Positions 23,717 to 32,845 of a stretch of DNA of 64,000 nt are shown here, in pieces (the first letter of the stretch is position 1; each line of letters begins with the position of its first letter). Under the pieces are notes generated by a model. That model was given only the letters and a program-made list of their open reading frames with translations, was not told the DNA's origin and made no database searches. The DNA comes from Anaerolineaceae bacterium (GTDB lineage: Bacteria; Chloroflexota; Anaerolineae; Aggregatilineales; Phototrophicaceae). The stretch covers positions 558,001 to 622,000 of the forward strand of contig NZXX01000009.1 in assembly GCA_002702065.1 (NCBI GenBank). The letters are read 5' to 3'. The position numbers and the translations under genes were made by a program.

Positions 23717-23746
23717 TTTTCATATACCCCAGGAATAAACTATGAT
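23717..23746 (+). promoter_or_regulatory. Candidate clpB promoter
   Basis: TTTTCA (23717-23722) and TATGAT (23741-23746) are 18 bases apart and about 40 bases upstream of clpB. No CIRCE inverted repeat of HrcA type is visible in the leader, so heat control, if any, must use another signal. Confidence 0.3.
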
Positions 23747-23785
23747 CAAGAAAAACAAGAAGAACTGTTGGGGGTTTGGATTCCA

Positions 23786-26398
23786 ATGGATTTAAAGAAA
23801 TATACGAACAAAGCACAGGAAGCGCTGCTGGGGGCGCAGACAATGGCCGTCGAGTTCGGCCACCCGGAGATTGATCCACTGCACATCATGGTCGCGCTGC
23901 TCCAGCAGGCTGATGGCGTCGTGCCGCAGGTAGTCACCAAGATTGGTGCTCGCCCGCAGACGCTCCTGAGCGAACTGGAACAGCAGTTGAACGACCGCCC
24001 GCGCACGTCCGGCAGCAATGCCCAGGTCGTCATCAGCCGGGCATCACAGCAGGTATTCAACACCGCCGAAAAAGAAGCCAGCAAAATGCGCGACGAATAC
24101 GTCAGTACCGAGCATATCCTGCTGGCGCTGGCCAAGTCCGACCGCATCGGCGACTACCTGCAACGGCACGGCATCAGCGAAGATGCCATCCTCAAGGCGC
24201 TGACGAGCATTCGCGGCGGCCAGCGAGTCACCAGCCAGGACCCGGAAAGCACCTTCCAGAGTCTGGAAAAATACGGGCGCGACCTGACCGCGCTGGCACG
24301 GCAGGGCAAGCTCGACCCGGTCATTGGCCGTGATGAAGAAATCCGCCGCGTGATTCAGGTGCTCAGCCGCCGGACCAAGAACAACCCGGTGCTAATCGGT
24401 GAGGCCGGTGTCGGTAAGACAGCCATTGCCGAAGGCCTCAGCCAGCGTATCGTCAATGGCGATGTGCCGGAGGGCCTGCGCAACAAGCAGATTATCGCGC
24501 TGGATATGGGATCGCTGGTGGCCGGGGCGAAGTATCGTGGTGAGTTCGAGGAACGGCTAAAGGCGGTGCTCAAGGAAGTGACCGACAGCCAGGGCGAGAT
24601 CATCCTGTTTTTAGATGAACTGCACACGATTGTTGGCGCGGGCGCGGCAGAAGGCGCGATGGATGCCAGCAATATGCTCAAGCCGATGCTGGCGCGTGGC
24701 GAACTGCACTGTATCGGCGCGACCACGCTGGACGAATATCGCCAGCACATCGAGAAGGATGCGGCGCTGGAACGACGTTTCCAACCGGTATTTGTCGAAG
24801 AACCGAGCGTCGAGGACACCATCAGCATTCTGCGCGGCCTGAAAGAGCGCTACGAAGTGCATCACGGGGTCCGCATTCAGGACAGCGCCGTGATCGCCGC
24901 CGCCACGCTCAGTCACCGCTACATCACCGACCGTCAGCTGCCGGACAAAGCTATCGACCTGATCGACGAAGCGGCAGCCTACCTCAAGATGCAGATCGAT
25001 TCCAAGCCAGTGGCGCTGGATAACCTCGACCGCCAGATCATGCAGCTGGAGATCGAACGCGAGGCGCTCAAAAAAGAACGTGACCGCAGTTCGGCCCAGC
25101 GGCTGGATTCAATTGAGCAGGAACTGGCGAACCTCCACGAAGAAACCAGTCAGCTGATGGCACGCTGGCAAACCGAAAAGGACGCTATTGACGCCATCCG
25201 CCAGATCAAGGCGCAGACCGACGAAGCGCGCATCGAGCTGGAACGGGCCGAACGGCAGTCCAACCTCGAAGCGGCGGCGCGGGTGCGCTACGGCACGCTG
25301 CCGGAACTGGACAAGAAGTTGCACGAAGCCGAAGCACGGCTGGCCGACGTGCAGGCCAATGGCTCGATGCTCAAGGAAGAAGTTGATGCCGACGAAATCG
25401 CCGCGGTGGTTTCGCGCTGGACCGGTGTGCCGGTGGCGCGTCTGCTGGAAGGCGAGGTCGAAAAACTGCTGCGCATGGAAGATCGCCTGCACGAACGAGT
25501 GATCGGGCAGGATGCCGCGGTCAAGGCGGTTGCCTCGGCGGTGCGTCGCAGCCGTGCTGGCCTGCAAGACCCGAACCGCCCGGTGGGTGTGTTCCTGTTC
25601 CTGGGGCCGACGGGCGTGGGTAAAACCGAACTGGCCCGGTCGCTGGCAGAGTTCATGTTTGACGATGAAAACGCGATGGTGCGCATCGACATGAGCGAAT
25701 ACAGCGAACGCCATGCAGTGGCTCGCCTCATCGGTGCGCCGCCCGGCTATGTCGGTTACGAGGAAGGCGGCCAGCTTACAGAGACGATTCGACGCCGCCC
25801 GTATGCGGTTGTGCTGTTCGATGAAGTGGAAAAGGCCCACCCGGAAGTCTTCAACATCTTCTTGCAGGTGTTTGACGATGGCCGGTTGACCGATGGTCAG
25901 GGCCGCACGGTGGATTTCACCAACACCATCATCATCATGACCAGCAATGTCGGCAGCGGGATGATCAAGCAGATGGGACCGGATGCCGAATCGAAGGCGC
26001 TGCGCAATGCCATCATGGGCGAACTGGACACGGTGTTCCGCCCCGAATTTCTGAACCGGCTGGACGACGTCATCCTGTTCCACAGCCTGACGCAGCAGGA
26101 CATCGTCCGCATCGTCGATATTCAACTGGTGCGGCTGGAAAGACTGCTGGCCGGGCGCGGCCTGACGCTCGAACTGACGGACCGGGCGCGGCGTTACCTG
26201 GCGGAGCTGGGCTTCGACCCGGTGTATGGGGCACGGCCCCTCAAGCGCGCCATCCAGCAGCACTTGCAGGACCCGCTGGCGCTGTACATCCTCGAAGGCC
26301 AGATCGAGGAGGGCGATCATATCATGGTCGATTACGTGCCGGATGATGAAACGCTCACCTTCACCACCGCCGAAAAGGTCACTAACGGCGTGGCGTAA
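23786..26398 (+). CDS. clpB: ATP-dependent disaggregase ClpB
   Basis: ClpB rescues aggregated proteins together with DnaK. The 870 residues have the full ClpB layout: an N-terminal Clp_N domain beginning MDLKKYTNKAQEAL, the first AAA+ module with Walker A GEAGVGKT (205-212), a long coiled-coil middle domain (about 400-530) that distinguishes ClpB from ClpA or ClpC, and a second AAA+ module with Walker A GPTGVGKT (607-614). The C-terminal D2-small domain contains GFDPVYGARPLKRAI. Start 23786 matches the family N-terminus; a TTG 18 bases earlier is unlikely. Transcribed alone, with a hairpin terminator downstream. Confidence 0.97.
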   Translation: MDLKKYTNKAQEALLGAQTMAVEFGHPEIDPLHIMVALLQQADGVVPQVVTKIGARPQTLLSELEQQLNDRPRTSGSNAQVVISRASQQVFNTAEKEASKMRDEYVSTEHILLALAKSDRIGDYLQRHGISEDAILKALTSIRGGQRVTSQDPESTFQSLEKYGRDLTALARQGKLDPVIGRDEEIRRVIQVLSRRTKNNPVLIGEAGVGKTAIAEGLSQRIVNGDVPEGLRNKQIIALDMGSLVAGAKYRGEFEERLKAVLKEVTDSQGEIILFLDELHTIVGAGAAEGAMDASNMLKPMLARGELHCIGATTLDEYRQHIEKDAALERRFQPVFVEEPSVEDTISILRGLKERYEVHHGVRIQDSAVIAAATLSHRYITDRQLPDKAIDLIDEAAAYLKMQIDSKPVALDNLDRQIMQLEIEREALKKERDRSSAQRLDSIEQELANLHEETSQLMARWQTEKDAIDAIRQIKAQTDEARIELERAERQSNLEAAARVRYGTLPELDKKLHEAEARLADVQANGSMLKEEVDADEIAAVVSRWTGVPVARLLEGEVEKLLRMEDRLHERVIGQDAAVKAVASAVRRSRAGLQDPNRPVGVFLFLGPTGVGKTELARSLAEFMFDDENAMVRIDMSEYSERHAVARLIGAPPGYVGYEEGGQLTETIRRRPYAVVLFDEVEKAHPEVFNIFLQVFDDGRLTDGQGRTVDFTNTIIIMTSNVGSGMIKQMGPDAESKALRNAIMGELDTVFRPEFLNRLDDVILFHSLTQQDIVRIVDIQLVRLERLLAGRGLTLELTDRARRYLAELGFDPVYGARPLKRAIQQHLQDPLALYILEGQIEEGDHIMVDYVPDDETLTFTTAEKVTNGVA

Positions 26399-26457
26399 CC
26401 AGGCGGTCAGCCGGTTCGCCAGATAGCTGTTAGCCATTTAGCATTTTAGCAAAACAC

Positions 26458-26490
26458 AGGGCAGCCCGCGTGTGGACTGCCCTTCTTATT
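26458..26490 (+). terminator. Rho-independent terminator of clpB
   Basis: AGGGCAG (26458-26464) pairs with CTGCCCT (26477-26483), followed by TCTTATTT. It also marks the left edge of the AT-rich island. Confidence 0.7.
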
Positions 26491-26506
26491 TATAATTTAA
26501 TGCTTT

Positions 26507-26535
26507 TTGCACATTTATCTAAATTAATATATGAT
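26507..26535 (+). promoter_or_regulatory. Promoter of the AT-rich two-gene island
   Basis: TTGCAC (26507-26512) and TATGAT (26530-26535) are exactly 17 bases apart, about 44 bases before the DUF5343-like gene. The spacer is AT-rich. Confidence 0.5.
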
Positions 26536-26578
26536 GCTATTAAACAGTGCTTAAGTTGTTTTGTGGAGATTTGAGATT

Positions 26579-27382
26579 ATGGTTGAAGAAAATCAAGATA
26601 GTCAGCAGAAACCTAAGCGCAAGAGAGGATTGTTTCCGAGTTTACCTCTTAGGCAAACACTTGAATTACCAGAAGCAATTTTTGAGCTTGGACAAGGTGA
26701 ATCGCCTGTACGTAGAGTATATGTATTTGATCGTTTAGATCGGGCTCCTGAGAGCGGAACTAGTAATAACTTAGTTGCTGCTGCCCGAACAGGATATGGT
26801 CTCATACATACAGATGGAGACTTTTTCAATTTGACGGAACGAGGAAAAGCAATTTTTGAGGATAATAAACATAGAAGGCAAGAGGCAATTTATGATGCTT
26901 TATTCTCAAATGATATTTTTGCAAATTTCATGAGTAGCTATGGTAGCCGTCCCTTGCGTGAAGACCGGGTAATGGTTGATATTATTTCTAGAGATTTTGG
27001 TTTGGAACAAAAGAATGCTAAAACTTGCTGGAATGTATTCAAGTCAAACATTTTCGACTACGGTTTGGTTAAAACACTTTCAGGTGGGCCAACCATCCTT
27101 CCACGTGACGAAGCTCTCAAAGAATATGCGGATGAGTCCGTAATTGAAGATGATGATGAGACGATAGAAAATTTGACAAGTGATGATATTCCGGAATCTA
27201 ACATAAACTCTGAAGACGTAAGAAGAAAGCAGCTAGCTCTTGCTAAAGATGAGCAAATAGCGACCCAATTTCACTTTAATATACAAATTCATATTCCGGA
27301 AAATGCTACAGCGGAAGCGTATAACAATATTTTTAAAAGTATTGCAGATCATCTTTTAGGGCGTAACAGGAATGACGAGTGA
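26579..27382 (+). CDS. DUF5343-like protein
   Basis: A 267-residue soluble protein. Its N-terminal half (LPLRQTLELPEAIFELG, then LIHTDGDFFNLTERGKAIF) resembles the winged-helix-like region of DUF5343 proteins. An acidic linker (ESVIEDDDETIENLTSDDI) leads to a C-terminal segment FNIQIHIPENATAEAYNNIF, which I associate with the C-terminus of that family. The family assignment is from memory of its pattern. Codon use (AGA, AAT, TTA, ATA) and composition differ sharply from the neighbours, indicating horizontal acquisition. The start at 26579 has GGAGAT upstream. The last four bases overlap the next gene, so they form an operon. Confidence 0.7.
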   Translation: MVEENQDSQQKPKRKRGLFPSLPLRQTLELPEAIFELGQGESPVRRVYVFDRLDRAPESGTSNNLVAAARTGYGLIHTDGDFFNLTERGKAIFEDNKHRRQEAIYDALFSNDIFANFMSSYGSRPLREDRVMVDIISRDFGLEQKNAKTCWNVFKSNIFDYGLVKTLSGGPTILPRDEALKEYADESVIEDDDETIENLTSDDIPESNINSEDVRRKQLALAKDEQIATQFHFNIQIHIPENATAEAYNNIFKSIADHLLGRNRNDE

Positions 27383-27981
27383 ACGAGGATGAAATTCTGC
27401 AAACTCTTCGAGGAATACAGGTTGGTTTCGATCAAACCAAGCATGATCTCGCACAGTTTGTTGATAATTCACACGACAAGCTACACGAAAAAGAAATTAG
27501 TGAGTTAAAAGAAGTTAATTTAGAAGATAATCCTATCTATGTTGCGTTGCGAGAGCTTTCGCCTTCACTAGCACTTATTTATGCACAGGTTAAATCAGAT
27601 ATTGCCAAGAATGATCGGTTGACTTGGGGTATGACAGCACATGGTATCAGGGAAGTACTGAGGGGTATCTTAGTTTTATTAGCTCCTGATGAAGAGTTAA
27701 TTGTGCAGCCAAATTATAAACAGCAATCAGGTACAAATGGGCCTACTCAAAAACAGAGAGTAAAATATATCTTGAATAAACGTGGTGCAAGTTCTTCAAG
27801 TGTGGATGTTGTCTCAGAAGTAGATGCAATTGAAGAACGTATTGGTTCCTTAGTAAGAGCTACATATTCACGCGCAAGCGATGCAGCACACGGATTTAAA
27901 GACAAAGAAGAAACCCAAAGAATTTTAAGATATTTCGAAGCATTTGCTTATGATCTACTTGATCTTAAGGACGAAACATAA
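27379..27981 (+). CDS. Helical protein with HEPN-like R-x5-H motif
   Basis: A 200-residue helical protein starting at GTG and overlapping the DUF5343-like gene by four bases. Residues 80-135 hold TAHGIREVLRGILVLLAPDEE and PTQKQRVKYIL, a pattern I recall from predicted pPIWI-associating nuclease-type proteins, though I cannot verify this. Residues 155-175 include RASDAAH (R165-x5-H171), the R-x4-6-H signature of HEPN ribonucleases, in a helical context that fits HEPN. It shares the AT-rich composition and codon use of its partner. A role as effector of a defence or toxin-antitoxin-like pair is inference. Confidence 0.65.
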   Translation: MNEDEILQTLRGIQVGFDQTKHDLAQFVDNSHDKLHEKEISELKEVNLEDNPIYVALRELSPSLALIYAQVKSDIAKNDRLTWGMTAHGIREVLRGILVLLAPDEELIVQPNYKQQSGTNGPTQKQRVKYILNKRGASSSSVDVVSEVDAIEERIGSLVRATYSRASDAAHGFKDKEETQRILRYFEAFAYDLLDLKDET

Positions 27982-28073
27982 CACTATAGCTTTGTAAACA
28001 AGCTGCCCGACCCCTTGCAGCGTTGAGTAGTCGTCAGCTAGGCGTCTCGCAGGGGAATTTCGCTTCCGCTACA

Positions 28074-30599
28074 ATGAGCAGCATGAAGCGGATTCGAAAC
28101 CTCGGACGCAAACGCAAACTTATTCTGGCCCTGACTGCCGCGCTGGTGCTGCTCGGCGGGGTGTGGGTGTATAACTGGCTGTTTGTCGATCTGCCCTCGA
28201 TTGACGAACTGGATGCCGGGCTGGCCCTGCCGTCGACGCGCATTTATGACCGCAACGGCCAGCTTCTGTACGAAATTCTGCCACCGGATGGCGGTCGCAA
28301 CACCGCGATTGCGCTGGCGGATGTCCCATCGCACTGCCTCAATGCCATCATCGCCACCGAAGACGCCAACTTTTACAGTCATCCCGGCGTGGATATTGAA
28401 GGCATCGCCCGCGCCCTGTGGATCAACCTGCGCGGCGGCGAGGTCATCGCCGGGGGCAGCACCATCACCCAGCAGGTGGCGCGCAATCTGCTGCTGGAAC
28501 CGGAGCAGCGTACCGAGCGCACCATTCAGCGCAAGCTGCGCGAGAGCATCCTCGCCATGCGCCTGCAAAACAGCTACAGCAAGGACGACATCCTCACGCT
28601 GTACCTCAACCAGACCTACTTCGGCAATCTGGCATACGGCATCGAGGGGGCGGCCCGCGCCTATTTTTCCAAATCCGCGACCGATCTGTCGCTGGCGGAA
28701 TGTGCGCTGCTGGGCGGCATCATCGCCAATCCGGCGTTTTACGACCCGCTGAGCAACCTGGACGGCGCGACCCAGCGGCAGGAAAACACGCTGCGGTTGA
28801 TGGTCAATCAAGGGTACATCGCCCAGAGCGAAGCCGATACCGCCCTTAACGACGAACTGCAATTCGCCGCCACGCGCTTTCCGATCAACGCGCCCCATTT
28901 TGTGATGGCGGTGTGGACTCAGCTCCAGCGCGATTACGGCGATGCCCTCTACCGCGATGGGCTGGATGTCATCACCACCGTTGATCTGGACTGGACGAAC
29001 GCCGCCCAGACGATTGTTCAGCAGCAGCTGGACCGCCTCAATCACCCGCCTGCCGGGTTTGGCGTGCCAGCCAATGCCAACAACGCCGCCGTCATCGCCA
29101 TCGCCCCGTTTACCGGGCAGGTGCTGACCATGCTCGGCAGCCCGGATTACTTCGACGAATCGATTGACGGTGCGGTCAATGCGGCACTGGCGCTGCGTCA
29201 GCCGGGCAGCGCGCTCAAGCCGTTCACCTACGCCACCGCCATGAATCCGGCCCGGCCCGACGCCTGGACCCCGGCGACGATGATCCTCGATGTCGAAACG
29301 CCATTCGTCACGCAGAAACTGGAGAGCTATACGCCATCGAACTTTGGGCTGGTCGAGCACGGCCCGGTGCTGGTGCGCGAGGCGCTGGCATCGTCGTATA
29401 ACATCCCGGCGGTGGTCGCACTGGAGCATGTCGGCGTGCCGGAGTTGGTGCGGCTGGTTTCCAACGCCGGGCTGACCTCGCTGGCGGAAAATGCGCAGGT
29501 CGATCTGGCGATCACGCTGGGGGGTGGCGAGGTGCGGCTGCTGGATATGGCACAGGCCTACAGCATCTTCCCCAACGGTGGGCATTTCGTGAAACCGAGC
29601 TTCATCCTCAAGGTGTCCCGGCGCAGCGGCGATGTGCTGTATGAGTGGCAAAAGCCGCCATTCAACAACCGCATTCTCGATGAACGGGTCGCCTACCTCA
29701 TCAACGACATTCTGAGCGATCCCGGTGCGCGCATCCCGGCGTTCGGCACCAACAGCGCACTCGATATTGGCCGCCCTGCCGCCGCCAAAACCGGCACCAC
29801 CACCGATTTCCGCGATAACTGGGTGATGGGCTACACGCCCAATCTGGTCGTCGGGGTGTGGGTGGGCAACGCCGATAACACACCCATGACCGACGTCACG
29901 GGGGTCAGTGGCGCCGGTCCGATCTGGAATCTGTTCATGCGCCGGGTGCTGGCCGGTCAGCCAGAAGTGGCATTTACGCGTCCCGATGGCATTGTCAGCC
30001 AGGAAGTGTGCGCCCTCAGCGGCCTGCTGCCGACCCCGGCCTGCCCGCGCCGCCGCGTCGAACGCTTCATTGAGGGCACCCAGCCGACCGAAACAGACAA
30101 TATCTACCAGACATTCACCATCGACCGCACCAGCGGTTTACTGGCCGATGACACCACGCCGCCACAGGATCAGGTCGAACGCGTGTTTGCGGTGCTGCCG
30201 CAGGAAGCGCGCGACTGGGCCAATCGCAACGGCATCCCACAGCCGCCCATCGGCGCGGTGGTGCTGCGCCCGGATGACAGCGCGGGCCTGCGTCTGCTGG
30301 AACCGGACCCCTACACCGTGTTTCAGATTTCGCCCCGCACCCCGCCGGATACGCAGCGCATCCGCCTGACAGCCGGTGTGCCGCCCAACACAGAGTCGGT
30401 GACGTATCTGATGAATGATCAGGAATTGGGCACCGTTCAGGCAGAACCCTGGGCCCTGTGGTGGATGCTGGAACCAGGCGACCATGAACTGGTGGCGCAG
30501 GCGCTGTTAGCCGATGGCACCACCGAGATCAGCGCGCCTGTTCCTTTCCGCGTCACGGAGTATGCCGCGCCGCAGTCGCGCAATGTGACGCAGCCCTGA
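28074..30599 (+). CDS. pbpC: Bifunctional penicillin-binding protein, PBP1C-like
   Basis: This class A protein polymerises and cross-links peptidoglycan at the outer face of the membrane. After a membrane anchor (about 15-37) comes the GT51 glycosyltransferase domain with EDANFYSHPG (catalytic Glu96) and GGSTITQQ. The transpeptidase domain has SALK (Ser379), SYN (441-443) and KTGTT (572-576). The last 100 residues (RIRLTAGVPP to the end) resemble the BiPBP_C tail of PBP1C. Residue numbers assume the ATG at 28074, the first of two close Met codons; the frame opens 51 bases earlier. It begins just beyond the AT-rich island and is not co-transcribed with an obvious partner. Confidence 0.92.
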   Translation: MSSMKRIRNLGRKRKLILALTAALVLLGGVWVYNWLFVDLPSIDELDAGLALPSTRIYDRNGQLLYEILPPDGGRNTAIALADVPSHCLNAIIATEDANFYSHPGVDIEGIARALWINLRGGEVIAGGSTITQQVARNLLLEPEQRTERTIQRKLRESILAMRLQNSYSKDDILTLYLNQTYFGNLAYGIEGAARAYFSKSATDLSLAECALLGGIIANPAFYDPLSNLDGATQRQENTLRLMVNQGYIAQSEADTALNDELQFAATRFPINAPHFVMAVWTQLQRDYGDALYRDGLDVITTVDLDWTNAAQTIVQQQLDRLNHPPAGFGVPANANNAAVIAIAPFTGQVLTMLGSPDYFDESIDGAVNAALALRQPGSALKPFTYATAMNPARPDAWTPATMILDVETPFVTQKLESYTPSNFGLVEHGPVLVREALASSYNIPAVVALEHVGVPELVRLVSNAGLTSLAENAQVDLAITLGGGEVRLLDMAQAYSIFPNGGHFVKPSFILKVSRRSGDVLYEWQKPPFNNRILDERVAYLINDILSDPGARIPAFGTNSALDIGRPAAAKTGTTTDFRDNWVMGYTPNLVVGVWVGNADNTPMTDVTGVSGAGPIWNLFMRRVLAGQPEVAFTRPDGIVSQEVCALSGLLPTPACPRRRVERFIEGTQPTETDNIYQTFTIDRTSGLLADDTTPPQDQVERVFAVLPQEARDWANRNGIPQPPIGAVVLRPDDSAGLRLLEPDPYTVFQISPRTPPDTQRIRLTAGVPPNTESVTYLMNDQELGTVQAEPWALWWMLEPGDHELVAQALLADGTTEISAPVPFRVTEYAAPQSRNVTQP

Positions 30600-30726
30600 G
30601 CCTACCGTTCGTTAATTCCCCGATGCTTTGTCAAGCGTAATCTCATTTGCTTTCGCAGGCCGGCGCACGTGGCTCTGGTCTATACGCTTGCCCGATTCAC
30701 CTCTAAAACATCATCTGAAGTAATGT

Positions 30727-30770
30727 GGGGAAAACCCTGACATATCCGCAGAATTCTGAGGGATTTCCCT
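30727..30770. promoter_or_regulatory. Nested dyad, possible operator
   Basis: The perfect palindrome CAGAATTCTG (30749-30758) is flanked by GGGAAAACCCT (left) and AGGGATTTCCC (right), which are inverted copies with one mismatch. It lies in the 275-base gap before the small membrane protein gene, about 110 bases upstream of its start, where a regulator could bind. The rest of the gap (30600-30875) shows no gene. Confidence 0.35.
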
Positions 30771-30875
30771 GCTACCGCCGCCCCTTGAGAAAGCGTACCC
30801 TATAGACAGTGAATGCTTCAACAACAGAGACATTCAGATTACGAAATCAGCACCATAATCGAATGAGGAGATACC

Positions 30876-31439
30876 ATGAATACCTTGAAACTCTTTCCCC
30901 GGCTCGTCATGATCATCGGCGTCATCTTTATTGTCGCAGGCGTGGTCGCTGCGGGCAGCGGCGTCTTTATCCAATCGTTTGTCGTGGATCAGCTCGCCAG
31001 CCAGAACATTACCACACCCGATGATGCGTCGATCCCCAATGCCCCGGTAAACGACCTCGCCACCGCACTCAGCATGGCGAACATCATTCAACATCACGCA
31101 GCGTCAGCCGGTGGCGGGTTGACCTACGCCGAGATGGGTCGGTTCGCAGTAGCGGATGGTGATCCTGCCGGGACCAATAACGCAGACGAAGCCCTGCTCA
31201 CCGAAGCCGGTACACCAGTCGCCAACCCGGCCCGCAACACCCAGCTTACGGCTGCTGGCCTGGTCACCTCCCTGAGCTTGTCAGCGATGGCGATCGGCCT
31301 CTCCTACCTGGTCATCGCACTGGGCGTCGGGTTCGCGGTACTCGGTCTCGTGATCGCCGGTCTTGGCTACGCACTGCTGGGGTTGATCACACCGGAAGTC
31401 GCCAAACGGTTTGGCCTCCAGCCGGTGGCAGCACGCTAA
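30876..31439 (+). CDS. Small membrane protein of unknown function
   Basis: A 187-residue protein with an N-terminal membrane helix (about 8-30), a polar extracytoplasmic region with TPDDASIPNAP and GDPAGTNNADE, and two close hydrophobic segments near the C-terminus (about 125-170). No catalytic motif is visible. Similar actinobacterial and Chloroflexota proteins are often labelled aromatic ring-opening dioxygenase LigA; nothing here supports that. GAGGAG lies seven bases before the ATG. It has its own terminator, so it is a single-gene unit. Confidence 0.75.
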   Translation: MNTLKLFPRLVMIIGVIFIVAGVVAAGSGVFIQSFVVDQLASQNITTPDDASIPNAPVNDLATALSMANIIQHHAASAGGGLTYAEMGRFAVADGDPAGTNNADEALLTEAGTPVANPARNTQLTAAGLVTSLSLSAMAIGLSYLVIALGVGFAVLGLVIAGLGYALLGLITPEVAKRFGLQPVAAR

Positions 31440-31457
31440 CACAATTCCCGGTCATCT

Positions 31458-31494
31458 AAAAACCCCTTTCTCACGGGTATGAGAGAGGGGTTTT
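31458..31494 (+). terminator. Rho-independent terminator
   Basis: AAAACCCCTTTCTC pairs with GAGAGAGGGGTTTT (one mismatch) and is followed by a run of T. It ends the small membrane protein transcript. Confidence 0.85.
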
Positions 31495-31575
31495 TTATTG
31501 TCACAACATCGTCTTACCAGCCAATGAAACACACGTTAGCTGGCGACTGTAACAAAGGCTTTCGACGAACCGGCG

Positions 31576-32772
31576 TTATTGGTCCGCCAGCGCCGCTTTC
31601 ATCCGGTCCAGCGCTTCGACCAGCACCGAATGCGGGCAGCCAAAATTCAGGCGGGTGTAGGCCGGGAACCCCTGCGAATCAAAGCCACCACTCAACGCCA
31701 CCTTCGCTTTGTTCAGGAAGAACTCGGTCGGGTCGCCATCGACGGCCATCTCGCGGCAGTCCATAAACATCAGGTAAGTGGCTTCCGGCTTGACCGGCAC
31801 CACACCCGGCAGATTGTTTGCGACAAAATCGAAGGCATAATCGCGGTTGCGCGTGAGGTAATCCAGCAAAGCGGTCAACCAGGGCTGGCCGTGTTCGTAG
31901 GCTGCCTGCGCCGCCACGTAACCCATCACGCCGGTGCTGACACCGATGCTCATGTAGAACGATTCCAGCCGCTGCAACAGCTCATGATTCTGCGCAATGG
32001 CAAAGCCGAGCTTGAGGCCGGGCACGTTGAAGGTCTTGCTGGGGGCCATAAATGTAATGGTGCGTGCTGCCACTTCCGGCGAGAGTGTCGCCATCGGAAT
32101 ATGTTCGTGACCGTTGTAGGTCAGGTCGCAATGAATTTCATCGGAGCAGATCGTCAGGTCATGGCGCAGGCAGATATCCGCCAGCCGTTCCAGTTCCCAG
32201 CGTTCATAGGCACGTCCAACCGGGTTATGCGGGTTGCTGAACATGAACAGGTGGGTGCGCGGGGTAATGGCGGCTTCGAGCGCGTCGAAGTCGATTTCGT
32301 AGCGCAGCCCGGCCCCATTGGCGCTGGCGACAGCCGGTATTTTCAGCATGACACGATTGGCGGCGTCCGCCCCGCTGAAGAACGGCCAGTAATTCGGTGT
32401 CTGCACCAGAATATGACAGCCTTCTTCGCCAACGCTGCGGCACATGCCGTACAGCGCGCTGACGATGTTGGGCACGAACATGAAGTCATCCGGCTGCACC
32501 TGCCAGTCATAGCGCGTCGCCATCCGTTCGGACAGCACATTCAGCAGCGCTTCCGGGCGATGAGTCCAGCCGCCGTACCCATAGCCAAACACGCCATGCT
32601 CAACCCGTTCGTGCAGCGCGTCGATCACGGCAGGTGGTGAACGGAAATCCATATCCGCTGTCCACATCGGGATCACATCCGGATCACTGCTGAACCGGCC
32701 CCATTTCCCACTGTCGGTGTGACGCCGCTCGATGATTTCATCAAAGTTAAAGGTGCTGATCGCTGTGGACAT
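31576..32772 (-). CDS. PLP-dependent C-S lyase, PatB/MalY type
   Basis: A 398-residue fold-type I aminotransferase-like enzyme. The start FNFDEIIERRHTDSGKW, with PMWTADMDF soon after, is the signature of the MalY/PatB cystathionine beta-lyase group, which cleave cysteine conjugates to pyruvate, ammonia and a thiol. SNPHNPVGR and CSDEIHCDL form the cofactor pocket and SKTFN carries the Schiff-base Lys. The start at 32772 has GGGAGC upstream; the frame extends seven codons further. It is last in a minus-strand run from nadK, 73 bases after the toroid-like gene. Confidence 0.9.
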   Translation of the reverse strand: MSTAISTFNFDEIIERRHTDSGKWGRFSSDPDVIPMWTADMDFRSPPAVIDALHERVEHGVFGYGYGGWTHRPEALLNVLSERMATRYDWQVQPDDFMFVPNIVSALYGMCRSVGEEGCHILVQTPNYWPFFSGADAANRVMLKIPAVASANGAGLRYEIDFDALEAAITPRTHLFMFSNPHNPVGRAYERWELERLADICLRHDLTICSDEIHCDLTYNGHEHIPMATLSPEVAARTITFMAPSKTFNVPGLKLGFAIAQNHELLQRLESFYMSIGVSTGVMGYVAAQAAYEHGQPWLTALLDYLTRNRDYAFDFVANNLPGVVPVKPEATYLMFMDCREMAVDGDPTEFFLNKAKVALSGGFDSQGFPAYTRLNFGCPHSVLVEALDRMKAALADQ

Positions 32773-32845
32773 ACCTGCTCCCGCTAAAACCATACAATGC
32801 TGTTATTGAGGATTGCCAGGACCAATAGTAACGCCAAACAGGTGG

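Noticed and set aside
26400..28073. Attachment sites or transposon ends around the AT-rich island
   Set aside because: No direct repeats, inverted ends, tRNA gene or integrase could be found at either boundary, so the acquisition mechanism is left open.
28038..29651. Very long open frame antisense to the penicillin-binding protein gene
   Set aside because: It is a by-product of GC-rich codon bias. The sense strand has all catalytic motifs and the antisense product has no recognisable domain or ribosome site. The same holds for long frames opposite recN (34838-36436), clpB (25109-26437), pstS (38218-39627) and the methyltransferase (6852-8267).
30876..31439. Label as aromatic ring-opening dioxygenase (LigA)
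   Set aside because: The protein is a small membrane protein without metal ligands. That name is a propagated misannotation for such sequences.
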